Positions 1 to 9,386 are shown, counted from the stretch's first letter. The stretch: DNA of 57,040 bases from an uncultured Acidobacteriota bacterium (GCA_900696665.1 CAADGY010000180.1:1-57040); one strand, 5' to 3'. A program made the numbers and translations. The notes: a model not told the origin generated them from the letters alone.

Positions 1-682
1 CTTCGAGCAACTCACGCGTCAACTTGAATCCCCGGACGCGTAAAGGCAGAGCCAGCGTCCAGTTGCCTCTTTTGGTGAGATCGACGAAACAGTCCATGCG
101 ATAGGTCGTCAGCCTGAGAATCGGGTTGCGGTGTCCTGCCAGCCATCGCCTCCTCGTGTTCACATAGTTTCCCACCCAGCGCCGCTCGCCCAGTGTCTCC
201 GGCCTGCCTAGGCGGTTCGTTTCATCGCGCATTCTGGCCCAGCTTCCATGGATGAAGCTGTCATACACCACCGAAGCCGCCAGGGCGGTAGAAAGACCCA
301 GGGAGGACGCCGCCTCGCAGGCCGGAAACCAGAAATGATCATCGAAGAAACGGTCCTGCAAATAGCGCATCGTCAGGTCGCGTCCCGCTTCACGGAGATG
401 GTCGTGCAATGCCGTCTCGGTATCGAGAGAGATGTCACGCCGTTCCAACCGCTCCAGGTACGCGCTCAGAGGTCCCGCGCATCGGGAACCCGGGGTCTCG
501 CAATACGAATAGATCAACCGGTGCAAATTCCCGCTGGCCAGTGTAGTTTGGGCTCGCCCGTAAGTAAGATGGCCCGTGTCTCCACGGGTGACGGTGACAC
601 TGCCATAGTCGCCCCACGGCGAGCCGGTTTCGAATATGTTGACAATAGCTTGCGCGGTACGTTTTTGCAGGTTGCTGAGCAT
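1..682 (-). CDS. GH46-type chitosanase/peptidoglycan hydrolase, C-terminus cut by window edge
   Basis: The minus-strand frame is open from 682 to the left edge, about 227 residues. It contains the signature NIFETG followed by GDTGHLTYGRAQTT. In GH46 enzymes these places carry the catalytic acid Glu and the Asp/Glu base, here about E18 and D35. Residues after 100 form an alpha-helical second half (KLTRELLE at the cut). No signal peptide is visible from ATG 682; the frame stays open upstream to a TAA near 749, so a TTG start about 17 codons earlier is possible. The downstream neighbour is a peptidoglycan-binding protein, which suggests cell-wall or chitosan work. Family is fairly certain; substrate is inferred. 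Confidence 0.75.
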   Translation of the reverse strand, partial: MLSNLQKRTAQAIVNIFETGSPWGDYGSVTVTRGDTGHLTYGRAQTTLASGNLHRLIYSYCETPGSRCAGPLSAYLERLERRDISLDTETALHDHLREAGRDLTMRYLQDRFFDDHFWFPACEAASSLGLSTALAASVVYDSFIHGSWARMRDETNRLGRPETLGERRWVGNYVNTRRRWLAGHRNPILRLTTYRMDCFVDLTKRGNWTLALPLRVRGFKLTRELLE

Positions 683-772
683 ATGGTCTTCCGGCCACCG
701 ATTGTACAGTGCGCCACGCCGCAACTCCGCGCCAGTCCCAATGTTTTGTAAAACTTAGCCTTTGTGAATCTT

Positions 773-1258
773 CTACTCGTGAGCGCCGGCGATGGTGGTA
801 GACGATGGCGCCGGGGCGTCCCGCTTCGGTCCGAGACCCATGACGATGATCGACAGCGCGTCCAGCTTACCCGTTGCTGGCAAGTTGTTTGCCTGTTGAA
901 ATTCCTTCAGCGCCTCCACGGAGGAGGGTCCCCATTCGCCGTCCGGAGTGTCGCGGAAGAAGCCCTTATCGGCCAGAGCCTGCTGGATTTCGCGATAGCG
1001 TTCGGGCGTGGGGGACTGTTGGCCTCGCGACCTGCGGGAAGAAACCCGGGACCATCTTCTTCGCGGTGCGCGCCGCCGCACAGTAGAAGTTTTTTTGCTG
1101 GATTTGACGGAGGATTTCGTGCTCTTGGCGGTTTGGGTTTTGGATGAACCGCTCTTATTCGAAGACGGCTTTTTCGCCGCTCCCACGACGGACGAATGGA
1201 AGCACAACCCCAAGGCCGCCACTAGCGCCAGTGTGGGAATAAGGGACTTAAAAAACAC
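773..1258 (-). CDS. Secreted peptidoglycan-binding (PGB_1) domain protein
   Basis: 161 residues from a GTG start. Residues 1-27 form a signal peptide (MFFKSLIPTLALVAALGLCF). Residues 28-80 are a low-complexity Lys/Ser/Thr/Arg-rich linker of high positive charge. Residues 84-140 match a PG_binding_1 domain (RYREIQQALADKGFF, DGEWGPSSVEALKEFQQ, LPATGKLD). It probably sits in the periplasm and holds on to peptidoglycan, with the basic linker touching anionic polymers. It is followed on the same strand by the GH46-type gene, 90 bp away, so the two may work together. No catalytic domain is seen. Confidence 0.85.
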   Translation of the reverse strand: MFFKSLIPTLALVAALGLCFHSSVVGAAKKPSSNKSGSSKTQTAKSTKSSVKSSKKTSTVRRRAPRRRWSRVSSRRSRGQQSPTPERYREIQQALADKGFFRDTPDGEWGPSSVEALKEFQQANNLPATGKLDALSIIVMGLGPKRDAPAPSSTTIAGAHE

Positions 1259-1280
1259 GATTCTTCTTTACTGTAACAAA

Positions 1281-1315
1281 GAAAAGGGACGCCTTTTCAG
1301 CAAAAGCGTCCCTTT
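1281..1315 (-). terminator. Rho-independent terminator after the HtrA-type protease gene
   Basis: Arms AAAGGGACG (1283-1291) and CGTCCCTTT (1307-1315) enclose an inner CTTTT/AAAAG stem with one bulged C and a CAGC loop. Read on the minus strand the stem is followed by TTCTTTG. It lies between the protease stop at 1340 and the start of the next gene at 1258, so it should separate the two transcripts. Confidence 0.85.
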
Positions 1316-1339
1316 AGAGAAAGAAAAATCCCCGGCCGC

Positions 1340-2932
1340 TTACGGTGCGCCGGGCAGAGTGCCCGCCACGAAGAACCCAACCCACGGCGACTCGTCCTCA
1401 CCGCGACGAAGGCCTGGGTTCGCCCGCATGATGCGAAACGCGACCGCATCGCCGCCGCGCAGCGACGTCTGTATCCGCTTGACGTCGTCTACGGTGCTGA
1501 CCGGTTGGCGGTTGATAGAAACGATGATGTCGTTCTCCCGCAAACCGATTTCGCCCGCAAAGGAGCCCGCCTCTACTCGTGTTACCAGCACGCCGCGGCT
1601 TTCTTCGAATTTTTTGGCCTGCCGTTCGCTCTCCGTCATGTTGCGGACATAGATGCCGAACTTCGCCTGTGTGCCTTCGCTCTTCTCTTCAATGGGTAGA
1701 TTGTCGTCACGGAATCGCGGATCGTTGGCGAACACCTTGGACCGGTCGGCGATCACCAGTTGTCTGTCCATGCGCTTTCCGGCGCGATCCACGGTGATGG
1801 TCACTTCGGTCCCCACCGGCGTTTCCGCTACGCGGCTCACCAGGTCATCCCCGTCTTTGATGGCCTTTCCATTCATGGCGACGATGATATCTTCGGGCTT
1901 CAGCCCCGCCTTTTCCGCCGGTCCGCCTTCCTGTACCGATTCCACCAGGACGCCCTGCTCGACGCCCAGCGCCTTCAGTACCTCGGGCTTGTCGTTCTTG
2001 TTCCAGCCCACACCAATGGAGCCACGCGTCACCCTTCCCGTCTTGATGATCTGGTTGTACACGCGCACTGCCGTGTTCACAGGCAGAGCGAACCCGATAC
2101 CCTGATATCCACCGCTCTGCGTGGCGATCGCCGTATTGATCCCGATGACCTCGCCGCGAATATTCAGCAACGGTCCGCCGCTGTTGCCGGGGTTGATGGC
2201 GGCGTCGGTTTGAATAAATCGCTGGAACTGCTGCGCACCGGCGATGTCCCGGCCGGTCGCGCTGACAATGCCCGCCGTTACAGTTGCTTCCAACCCAAAC
2301 GGTGAGCCGATCGCAACCGCCCAGTCGCCCACCTGCACGCCGTCAGAATTTCCAATCCGCACGGGATCCAACTGTCTTGCCGGATCGATCTTAATGACGG
2401 CGAGATCCGTTTCGCGATCATAGCCGATCATCCTCGCTTTGTACTCGGTTTTGTCGTGGGCCATCTTGACCTTGATGCCGTCGGCGCGCTCAATCACGTG
2501 ATAGTTGGTCAGGATGTAGCCGTGCTTATCCACAATGAAGCCGGATCCGGTTGCTTCCTGCTGCCATGGCCGCTGCGGAACGTCCGGCATCGGACCTTGG
2601 AAGAAGCGCCGGAAAAGATCCATGCCGTCTTCATCTTCCTCGCCGATCCCAGGACGGCGATTGCGGGATGTCTGGCGTTCTCTGCGTGTGTAATCCGTTG
2701 TGATATTTACCACGCTCGGTTCGGTTTGCTTCGCCAGTTTGGTGAACTCGTTGGACAGGGCTTGCACGCTGGGAATAGAGAGCGGCGTCGCGTCCGGAGC
2801 TGCGGCCTGGTCTTTCGCGGCGTTTACGCCGGTGGTGATCAGAGTTCCGATCAGAATACCGGCACTCAGGGTAAATAGAAGCAGCGCCAGCGAAAGCAGC
2901 TTCTGTTGGCGCATCTTACTCAGAAAACTCAT
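1340..2932 (-). CDS. HtrA/Do family periplasmic serine protease with two PDZ domains
   Basis: 530 residues. An N-terminal membrane anchor or signal (residues 11-34) is followed by a trypsin-like domain with a complete triad: H145 (TNYHVI), D176 (ETDLAV) and S251 (GNSGGP). Two PDZ domains follow at about 305-395 and 425-505, the usual DegP/DegQ plan. It should degrade or hold misfolded envelope proteins. A good ribosome site (GGAGGC) precedes the ATG. An Asp/Glu-rich insertion at 98-104 sits in the LA-loop region before the catalytic domain. The gene is separately terminated. I cannot tell degP, degQ and degS-like roles apart, so no symbol is given. Confidence 0.95.
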   Translation of the reverse strand: MSFLSKMRQQKLLSLALLLFTLSAGILIGTLITTGVNAAKDQAAAPDATPLSIPSVQALSNEFTKLAKQTEPSVVNITTDYTRRERQTSRNRRPGIGEEDEDGMDLFRRFFQGPMPDVPQRPWQQEATGSGFIVDKHGYILTNYHVIERADGIKVKMAHDKTEYKARMIGYDRETDLAVIKIDPARQLDPVRIGNSDGVQVGDWAVAIGSPFGLEATVTAGIVSATGRDIAGAQQFQRFIQTDAAINPGNSGGPLLNIRGEVIGINTAIATQSGGYQGIGFALPVNTAVRVYNQIIKTGRVTRGSIGVGWNKNDKPEVLKALGVEQGVLVESVQEGGPAEKAGLKPEDIIVAMNGKAIKDGDDLVSRVAETPVGTEVTITVDRAGKRMDRQLVIADRSKVFANDPRFRDDNLPIEEKSEGTQAKFGIYVRNMTESERQAKKFEESRGVLVTRVEAGSFAGEIGLRENDIIVSINRQPVSTVDDVKRIQTSLRGGDAVAFRIMRANPGLRRGEDESPWVGFFVAGTLPGAP

Positions 2933-2970
2933 GGATTTGTTGCCTCCGCAAGCGGATGTGGACTTTCCTC

Positions 2971-2976
2971 ATTATA
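2971..2976 (-). promoter_or_regulatory. -10 box (TATAAT) of the protease gene
   Basis: The minus strand reads TATAAT 39 bases before the ATG at 2932, leaving room for a 5' leader of about 30 nt containing the GGAGGC ribosome site. No convincing -35 is seen. Confidence 0.45.
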
Positions 2977-3030
2977 GGGCTGCACCGCCCGCAATTCCGG
3001 CCGAAATCTGGATTTCCCAGGCCTCCGGTT

Positions 3031-3918
3031 CTAACCAGATGGATGTGGCGGAACTGCTGCCGGTTTCAACTCTACCAGCAATATCCCTGCCAGAATCAGC
3101 ACGGCCCCGGCTACAACCGGCATCGTGATCGTCTCACGTCCGAGAAAATGGGAAGTCAGCGCTGCAAATACCGGTTCCAGAGCGAAGATCAACGCTACTC
3201 TCGTTGCGGTGGTAAACCGCTGCGCCCATGCCTGCACGGTAAACGCGAGCGCTGTCGCCAGCAGCCCCGTCACCGCCACAGCTCCTACGACGCTCGCGGT
3301 CCACTGTAAGGCGGGAACTTCAGCCCACCAGAAGGTCAGTGCGGAAGCCACAGCCGCCATCGAGATTTGGAGTGCACTGAGCGCCTCGAAGTGGGCAGAA
3401 CTCGAGAAGTATCCGATAGAAACGATGTGCGCGCCAAAAGCGAAAGCGCATATCAACGTCAGCAAATCTCCAACACTAACCGTCAACGCCGCCGGCTCGA
3501 TCGTCATCAGGGCAAGTCCGATGGTGGCTACCACGACGCCCGCGATTTCGAAAACTCCCGGGGCTTTCCTATAGACGAAGCTGCTCAGCAAAGGTACCAG
3601 CACGATCGACAAGCCGGTGATAAAAGCGGATTTGGACGGCGTTGTATAACGCAGTCCCTGCGTCTGAAAGAATTGACCGGTAAACAGCAGAAGTCCAGCG
3701 ATAATCCCCGCCCGCAAGGACAGCTTGCCGGAGCGGTACAAGTGCTTCCGGTACAGGATCGCCAGAACAGCGGCCGCCAGCGAGAAACGAAGCGTTAGAA
3801 ACAGAAGCGTCGATACATGGTCAAGGGCATCCTTTACAACGACAAACGTCCCGCCCCAGATACCGGTAATGCACACGAGGGCAAATTCGGCCCGCCAGTG
3901 CGAAACGTGCTGCCGCAT
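3031..3918 (-). CDS. EamA/DMT-family transporter
   Basis: 295 residues from ATG 3918. The frame is open further upstream, but the extension is antisense-like sequence inside the preceding peptidase gene. The protein has about ten hydrophobic helices in two EamA repeats (WGGTFVVVKDAL near the start; a second half beginning around GDLLTLICAFAFG), ending in a cytoplasmic Pro-rich tail. EamA proteins export or import small metabolites such as amino acids and sugars. Its ATG overlaps the stop of the M20 peptidase gene (ATGA), so the two are translationally coupled. This suggests export of a product of that hydrolase, which is an inference. Confidence 0.9.
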   Translation of the reverse strand: MRQHVSHWRAEFALVCITGIWGGTFVVVKDALDHVSTLLFLTLRFSLAAAVLAILYRKHLYRSGKLSLRAGIIAGLLLFTGQFFQTQGLRYTTPSKSAFITGLSIVLVPLLSSFVYRKAPGVFEIAGVVVATIGLALMTIEPAALTVSVGDLLTLICAFAFGAHIVSIGYFSSSAHFEALSALQISMAAVASALTFWWAEVPALQWTASVVGAVAVTGLLATALAFTVQAWAQRFTTATRVALIFALEPVFAALTSHFLGRETITMPVVAGAVLILAGILLVELKPAAVPPHPSG

Positions 3919-5159
3919 CAGGCGATTTCGGGAGGATCCTTCAGCAGCATCAGCAGCAGCAACAGAATGCGCCGAAGACCAAGATCGCGCCCTTCGGGGT
4001 GATACCACTCCGAAGGCGTATGCGCTCCGCCTCCCTGCCCGCCGGCTCCAATTGACACCGCCGGTATGCCCATCGACAGTGGTATGTTGGCATCCGTCGA
4101 GGCGCAGTCCAGGTGCGACCGGATGGCAAGATGCGCATCCACCGCCCGTATGTAGCGGAGGATCTGCGCGGCCTCGTCCATTCTCCCGCCGGGTCTCGAT
4201 CCAATCTCGCGGATCTTCGCCGACACGCGCGGTCCGCTGGATCGCTCGTTCTCTGTTTCGAGGGAACGTTCCACCGCCGCCGTAAGAAGGTTTGCCAGCT
4301 CTTCGATCTTCTCGGGTGATTCCGAGCGGATATCCACTTTCGCGCGCGCGCCGGTCGGTATCGAGTTGATACTCAATCCTCCATCGATAGTGCCGAAATT
4401 GATCGTGGACCGTGGTCCCGGCGTTCCTCCGTTCAGCCGGTATTCCGTCAGCATCGAGATTGCCCGGCATAACGCGTGCACCGGATTGCCGGTCCCGTAG
4501 TCGCTCCAACTATGCCCGCCGGGGCCGTTGATGGAGATCTCAAAGCGCCGGCTGGCGAGCGCTTGGTTGGTGATATGGTCGACCGCTGGTCCGTCCAGCA
4601 CGACAAACCCCTTGATTTTCGATGCCAGGGAAGACTGCCGGCACAGGTACCGCATCCCGCTGAGGTTCCCCTCGCCCTCTTCCCCAACGTTCGCCACAAC
4701 CAGGAGCGAACCCTGCAGATCTCCCGCCGCCACGCAGGACCGGAGCGCAGCCGTCACGGCCAGCAGCCCGGCAAGTCCCGCTCCGTTGTCCGACACTCCG
4801 GGCCCTAAAAACTTGCCGTCCGGCGACACGCGTATGTCTTCGGCGTTTCGCGGCGAAAGCACGGTATCCAGGTGAGCCGTGAGCGCGATATATGGGCCTT
4901 CCTTGCGGCCAAAAGCATGGGCGATAACGTTTCCCGCGCGGTCTATGCGGCTATCGCATCCGAGTGTGCGAAACTGGACGGTCATCCACTCGGCGCGCCG
5001 TTCTTCCAGGAAAGTGGGAGCGGGGATGCGGCAGAGTTCCAGATGGCGCTCATTGATCCACTGCTTTTCGCGAGTAAACCACTGCGCGCATTCGCGCACA
5101 GAGCGCTCCCCGGCCAGTTCGCTTACGGATTTGGTATCAATAAAAGCGATCTCCGCCAC
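3918..5159 (-). CDS. M20-family metallopeptidase
   Basis: 413 residues from GTG 5159. Metal-site motifs are in order: TAHLDTV (H96, D98), VSDNGAG (D124), GEEGEG (E160/E161), VLDG (D189) and GAHTPSEWYH near 387. A dimerisation insert lies at about 200-315 (GGHSWSDYG). The metal set is complete, so it should be an active di-zinc aminoacylase, dipeptidase or carboxypeptidase, probably cytoplasmic as no signal peptide is seen. It is closest in layout to peptidase T/CPG2-type members. It is first in a two-gene operon with the EamA transporter. TACACT lies 7 nt before the GTG, a possible leaderless start. Confidence 0.88.
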   Translation of the reverse strand: MAEIAFIDTKSVSELAGERSVRECAQWFTREKQWINERHLELCRIPAPTFLEERRAEWMTVQFRTLGCDSRIDRAGNVIAHAFGRKEGPYIALTAHLDTVLSPRNAEDIRVSPDGKFLGPGVSDNGAGLAGLLAVTAALRSCVAAGDLQGSLLVVANVGEEGEGNLSGMRYLCRQSSLASKIKGFVVLDGPAVDHITNQALASRRFEISINGPGGHSWSDYGTGNPVHALCRAISMLTEYRLNGGTPGPRSTINFGTIDGGLSINSIPTGARAKVDIRSESPEKIEELANLLTAAVERSLETENERSSGPRVSAKIREIGSRPGGRMDEAAQILRYIRAVDAHLAIRSHLDCASTDANIPLSMGIPAVSIGAGGQGGGAHTPSEWYHPEGRDLGLRRILLLLLMLLKDPPEIA

Positions 5160-5225
5160 TCATGCCAGTGTATCCTACCCCCGGCGCCGGCCTCCGAATC
5201 CGCCCGGGGTAATCGTGGGGGCCAT

Positions 5226-5253
5226 TTGAGTTTCCGCCACGCGATAGCATAAA
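5226..5253 (+). promoter_or_regulatory. Candidate promoter for the oxidoreductase pair
   Basis: TTGAGT (5226-5231), a 16-bp spacer and CATAAA (5248-5253) lie upstream of a clear AGGAG ribosome site before ATG 5278. Spacing is one base short and the -10 is weak. Confidence 0.35.
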
Positions 5254-5277
5254 GTTGTCTTTCTCACAGGAGAACTT

Positions 5278-6459
5278 ATGGCAAATTTAACCAGGCGGCA
5301 CGCCCTCGCGGGCGCGGCTAATTTCATCATCCTTAAGCCGGAAACTGTGTTCGGTTCTCAAGCCAATTCAGCCGTTTCTTTTGGCGTCATCGGCACCGGC
5401 GGCAGAGGCGTGTATGTGGGAACGCACATGGCAAACGACTCCCGCACCCGGCTCACGGCCATTTGCGATGTCTTCCCGGATCGTATCGATGCGGCCAAGA
5501 CGCGCATACCCGGCGGCGACAAAGCCAAAGTTTTCAGGAATTACAAGGACCTGCTCGGCGACGCCGGTATCGACGCCGTCCTCATCGCCACACCCGTATT
5601 CCTGCACCCTGAACACTTCGAAGCAGCCGTCAACGCCCGCAAGCACATTTATTGCGAGAAACCGGCCGGCGCCGACGTAGCTGGCGTGAAACGCCTGATC
5701 CGCGCGGGCGCCCGGGCGGACAAGTCCAAGACCATTCAGTTCGGCTACCAGCAGCAGTTCAGCCCCGAGTATCTGCGTGCGATGGAAATCCTGAAAACAG
5801 GCAAAATCGGACAACTGACCATGGTGAACAGCTTCTGGATTCTTGGCGGCACTCCTCCAACCGGGTTTAAGTCCCCTTATCCTCCGGAAGAACAGAAGCT
5901 CCGGCATTGGGGATGGTGGAGAGATTACTCGGGGGGGCCCATCGTCGAACAGGATTGCCATGGTGTCGACACGATGAACTGGTACGCTGGCGCTCACCCA
6001 ACCAAAGCCGTCGGGCGGGGAGGTCTTCGCTATCCGCTCGCTTACGGCGACTGGACATCCGATCATCACAACGTCGTCTACTACTATCCGAACAAAGTCG
6101 AGGGGTGGCTCTTGAGCATCAAGCACACGGCCGGGTTCCGCGACGTGAAAGAACAGCTTTATGGCTCGCAGGGCATGCTCGAGACCGCCCGCACCTATTT
6201 CCGGTGGCACGGGCCAACGCAGACCGCACCGCTTAAGAATGCGGATGACCTCGCCGACCGGAGCCTGATTGAGAAAGCGGAATCGAAACGCGAGATCACA
6301 ATCGATGCCGTCGAAGCCTTCTTCACCAGCATCGTCAATCGTAAGCCCTACAATATGGCACAGAGTTCGGGGGAAAGTACCCTCACCGCGCTGATGGGCC
6401 GGATGGCGTTTGAAACCGGACGTGAAGTCACCTGGGACGAGATGATGAAGTCAGCGTGA
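5278..6459 (+). CDS. Gfo/Idh/MocA-family dehydrogenase, exported type
   Basis: 393 residues. The N-terminus has a Tat-like start (TRRHALAGAA) without a second strongly hydrophobic run. The Rossmann motif GTGGRG is at 39-44 and the catalytic EKP at 127-129 (YCEKPAGA). The C-terminal substrate domain includes WGWWRDYSGGP and EQDCHGVD, typical of the secreted Planctomycetes/Acidobacteria branch acting on sugars or cyclitols with bound NAD(P). It overlaps the next gene by one base (TGATG), so it is coupled with the FAD oxidoreductase. Substrate unknown. Confidence 0.9.
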   Translation: MANLTRRHALAGAANFIILKPETVFGSQANSAVSFGVIGTGGRGVYVGTHMANDSRTRLTAICDVFPDRIDAAKTRIPGGDKAKVFRNYKDLLGDAGIDAVLIATPVFLHPEHFEAAVNARKHIYCEKPAGADVAGVKRLIRAGARADKSKTIQFGYQQQFSPEYLRAMEILKTGKIGQLTMVNSFWILGGTPPTGFKSPYPPEEQKLRHWGWWRDYSGGPIVEQDCHGVDTMNWYAGAHPTKAVGRGGLRYPLAYGDWTSDHHNVVYYYPNKVEGWLLSIKHTAGFRDVKEQLYGSQGMLETARTYFRWHGPTQTAPLKNADDLADRSLIEKAESKREITIDAVEAFFTSIVNRKPYNMAQSSGESTLTALMGRMAFETGREVTWDEMMKSA

Positions 6460-8147
6460 TGCCGCTAAACCGGAGATCCTTCCTCGCCGCTGCAGGCGGG
6501 GCGCTGCTCGGTCCCGCGTCTCTGGCCGCCGCCCGTGAGCTTTCCTGTGATGTCGCCGTCATAGGCGGTGGAACGGGAGGCTGCGCCGCCGCCCTGGCAG
6601 CCTTGCGCAACGGCATGCGCGTCGTCATGACGGAAGAGACTGACTGGGTTGGCGGCCAGTTGACCTCGCAAGCCGTGCCTCCCGACGAACATGCCTGGAT
6701 CGAGATGTTCGGCGCAACCGCTCTTTACCGGGCGTATCGCCATGCCGTTCGGGAATACTATCGCAAGCATTATCCGCTAACACCCGAGGCCCGCGCCCGC
6801 ATTCATTTGAACCCAGGTGACGGCAGCGTCTCGCGAATTACTCATGAGCCACCCGTTTCGCTGGCTGTGATCGAGGCCATGCTGGCTCCGCACATCAGCG
6901 GCGGGCGGCTGATCGTGTTGCTGTCGCACAAGCCCGTGGCGGCTGACATCAACGGTGATTCGGTGCGGGCGGTCACCGTCCGCAGCACACAGACGGCGGC
7001 AGAGAAGACTATTCACGCGCGCTATTTCCTCGACGCTACGGAACAGGGCGACCTTCTGCCGCTCAGCAAAACCGAGTATGTCACCGGTTTTGAATCGCGC
7101 AAGCAGACCGGAGAGCCGCATGCTCCGGAGCAGGCACAGCCCGCAAACATCCAGGCCTTTACGGTCTGCTATGCCGTCGATTACCTGGAGGGGGAAGATC
7201 ATACCATAGACAAACCGGAAGAGTATTCTTTCTGGCGCGATTACGTTCCCAGGCTGACTCCTCCGTGGCCGGGCAAGCTTCTGGGCTGGCACATGAGCAA
7301 TCCCGTTACTCTCAAAGTGCGCAACGTCGGCTTCGATCCCTCCGCGGACCAGAATACCGGCAATGTGCTGAACCTTTGGATTTACCGGAGGATCGCCAAC
7401 CGTGCGAATTTCCTTCCCGGTGCGTACCGCGGCAGCATCTCCCTCATCAACTGGCCACAGAACGACTATTGGCTGGGAAATCTCCACGAGGTCAGCGACG
7501 CGGAAGCAGCCCGCCACCTGAAGCGTGGCAAGCAATTGAGCCTCTCCCTTCTGTATTGGATGCAGACCGAAGCGCCGCGGCCCGATGGCAAACAAGGCTG
7601 GAAGGGACTGCGCCTGCGTCACGATATCACCGGCACGGAAGACGGACTTGCAAAATACCCGTACATTCGCGAGTCGCGGCGTATCCTGGCGGAGTTCACC
7701 GTGGTGGAGCAGCACGTCGGCACCGAAGCTCGCATGCAGACTACCGGGAAGAAACGCGAGGAACTGACAGCGGAAGAGTTTCCCGATTCAGTCGGTATCG
7801 GCAGCTATCGTATCGACCTTCATCCGAGCTCAGGGGGAGATAACTACATCGACGTCAGTTCGCTGCCCTTCCAGATTCCGCTCGGCGCGTTGATCCCTAG
7901 GCGGGTGGAAAACCTCCTGGCGGCATCAAAGAACCTGGGGGTGACGCACATCACGAACGGATGTTACCGGCTGCATCCCGTGGAGTGGAATATCGGGGAA
8001 GCCGCGGGCTGCGCCGCCGCGCAGGCGGTCCGCTTGAGTGTACCGCCGCGCAAGATTCGCAGCAGCCGGCGGCTGCTTGAAGAGTTTCAATCGGCGATCC
8101 GTGCACAGGGGATCGAAACCGCCTGGCCGCGTCTTTCACCCAGGTAG
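6459..8147 (+). CDS. Tat-exported FAD-dependent oxidoreductase (FAD_oxidored family)
   Basis: 562 residues from ATG 6459, which overlaps the previous stop; a GTG one codon earlier is also in frame. The signal NRRSFLAAAGG is Tat-type. The dinucleotide motif VIGGGTGG lies at 34-41, followed by WVGGQLTSQ, a hallmark of PF12831 FAD-dependent oxidoreductases. The C-terminal half holds a conserved GA-LIPRRVENLLAASKNLG region near the flavin. Members of this group are common in polysaccharide and polyol utilisation gene sets and are mostly unassigned. Translational coupling to the Gfo/Idh protein suggests sequential oxidation of the same substrate. Confidence 0.88.
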   Translation: MPLNRRSFLAAAGGALLGPASLAAARELSCDVAVIGGGTGGCAAALAALRNGMRVVMTEETDWVGGQLTSQAVPPDEHAWIEMFGATALYRAYRHAVREYYRKHYPLTPEARARIHLNPGDGSVSRITHEPPVSLAVIEAMLAPHISGGRLIVLLSHKPVAADINGDSVRAVTVRSTQTAAEKTIHARYFLDATEQGDLLPLSKTEYVTGFESRKQTGEPHAPEQAQPANIQAFTVCYAVDYLEGEDHTIDKPEEYSFWRDYVPRLTPPWPGKLLGWHMSNPVTLKVRNVGFDPSADQNTGNVLNLWIYRRIANRANFLPGAYRGSISLINWPQNDYWLGNLHEVSDAEAARHLKRGKQLSLSLLYWMQTEAPRPDGKQGWKGLRLRHDITGTEDGLAKYPYIRESRRILAEFTVVEQHVGTEARMQTTGKKREELTAEEFPDSVGIGSYRIDLHPSSGGDNYIDVSSLPFQIPLGALIPRRVENLLAASKNLGVTHITNGCYRLHPVEWNIGEAAGCAAAQAVRLSVPPRKIRSSRRLLEEFQSAIRAQGIETAWPRLSPR

Positions 8148-8154
8148 TCGCCCT

Positions 8155-9339
8155 ATGGACATGGCGGGAGCCACTCGAACGCCGGAACCGCCGCCGCGCG
8201 TCGCCGATGTCGAACGCATCGCCCGAAGCACCGATCCGGTTCTCCGCAACCTAGAAATCACGGAATGCTATTACCAATTGGCGCGCGCCTGCTATGCATG
8301 GACCGGCCAGTGCGCCAATTGGTGTACGTTCGCCACCTGGGCGTCGCGGCAGGCCGGACGGACGATTCGGGGCGAAGATTTCCTCGCGAATCTCGAACGT
8401 CACTTGAACCTGCGCCAATGGTTTACGCATCCGATGAAAACGGTCTGGCGGAAAGCAGTGCGGGCGGGCATCTACAACCCGCAAACGACGGTGGGACGGC
8501 TGGCCGGGGAGATCCACAGTCCGTTCGACGCGTTCGAACACGCCAGCGCGGCCGTCGCACGCGGAAACCTGAAAGTATTCGCGGAGATCGGCCGCGAGTT
8601 CGCGCGCTTTCTTGCGGCTTGTGGCGTGGACGCGACACCGGACGCCGCCCGCATCGCGGCATTTTGCGATGATCTCCGTCCAGGTAACCCGCCGGACGGA
8701 CAGCGCTACCTGCGGCAGGCATTCGCCAGATATTATCAACAGCAGTTCGAGCCGGACCCCTCCGTGCGCGCGCAAATGGTATACCTGGCAAACCTGGAGA
8801 TCGGCTTTCATGAGCAAACGCGCCTGCAACCGGAGATTCGTGAAGCTCTGGACGTGCCGGTGCGAACGGCCCACGATATCGGAAAGCGGTGGCTGTCGAT
8901 TCTGTTTCCCGGCGCGGGAAGGTGGAAGAGAGCGCTCGAAAAACCCGCCGCTGCCGTATTGGGTCTGATCGCCCGTGCGATCGCACGGTTGTCGGCGGAG
9001 GTGGCGAGGCGTGTGATTACCGAGGCGATGATGACGCTTACCGTCCCCGGCCGTGTCATCGCGCTGGGCCGGAACCTCGATGTCCCAGCCGACCCATCGC
9101 TCGCCCAGATCACCCTCCAGGACCTGGAGGCGATGCTTTCCAACATTGAACCTGGACCCGGCATCGCCGACGATTGCGGCACGGACGACTGGTCGAACCT
9201 GCACGAGCGCATGCACTTCATCGCGCATCTGTTCCGCGCCTTTGCGGCTCAAGAACCCCTGTTTCGCGCGCCGTTCACACCCGGGCAGGTCGCTCAATTT
9301 CAGTCGGGCCGTCTGCCGGATGGAGACCTGTGCGCGTAG
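8155..9339 (+). CDS. Uncharacterised protein, His/Glu-rich helical
   Basis: 394 residues from ATG 8155, 7 bp after the FAD oxidoreductase; an alternative ATG lies at 8161. I do not recognise the family. It has no signal peptide. Predicted to be mostly helical, it has Trp/Cys-rich early motifs (TGQCANWCTFATWAS), a LEIGFHEQTRLQPEI helix around 215-230, an amphipathic or weakly hydrophobic stretch around 265-305, and NLHERMHFIAHLFRAF near the end. The spaced Glu/His residues in long helices resemble a ferritin-like or metal-binding bundle, which is only an impression. It may belong to the preceding operon by proximity. Confidence 0.75.
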   Translation: MDMAGATRTPEPPPRVADVERIARSTDPVLRNLEITECYYQLARACYAWTGQCANWCTFATWASRQAGRTIRGEDFLANLERHLNLRQWFTHPMKTVWRKAVRAGIYNPQTTVGRLAGEIHSPFDAFEHASAAVARGNLKVFAEIGREFARFLAACGVDATPDAARIAAFCDDLRPGNPPDGQRYLRQAFARYYQQQFEPDPSVRAQMVYLANLEIGFHEQTRLQPEIREALDVPVRTAHDIGKRWLSILFPGAGRWKRALEKPAAAVLGLIARAIARLSAEVARRVITEAMMTLTVPGRVIALGRNLDVPADPSLAQITLQDLEAMLSNIEPGPGIADDCGTDDWSNLHERMHFIAHLFRAFAAQEPLFRAPFTPGQVAQFQSGRLPDGDLCA

Positions 9340-9386
9340 TTAAGACTAAGAACGCGAATGGACATGTATGATGCGAGCGGCCGGTC

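Noticed and set aside
3919..4509. Upstream extension of the EamA transporter frame
   Set aside because: The extra residues are Arg/Gly-rich and lie inside the M20 peptidase gene; the ATGA overlap at 3918 gives a normal transporter.
8251..9297. Open minus-strand frame opposite the unrecognised 394-residue gene
   Set aside because: Very Arg-rich and without domain-like structure; the plus-strand frame has better composition and operon spacing.
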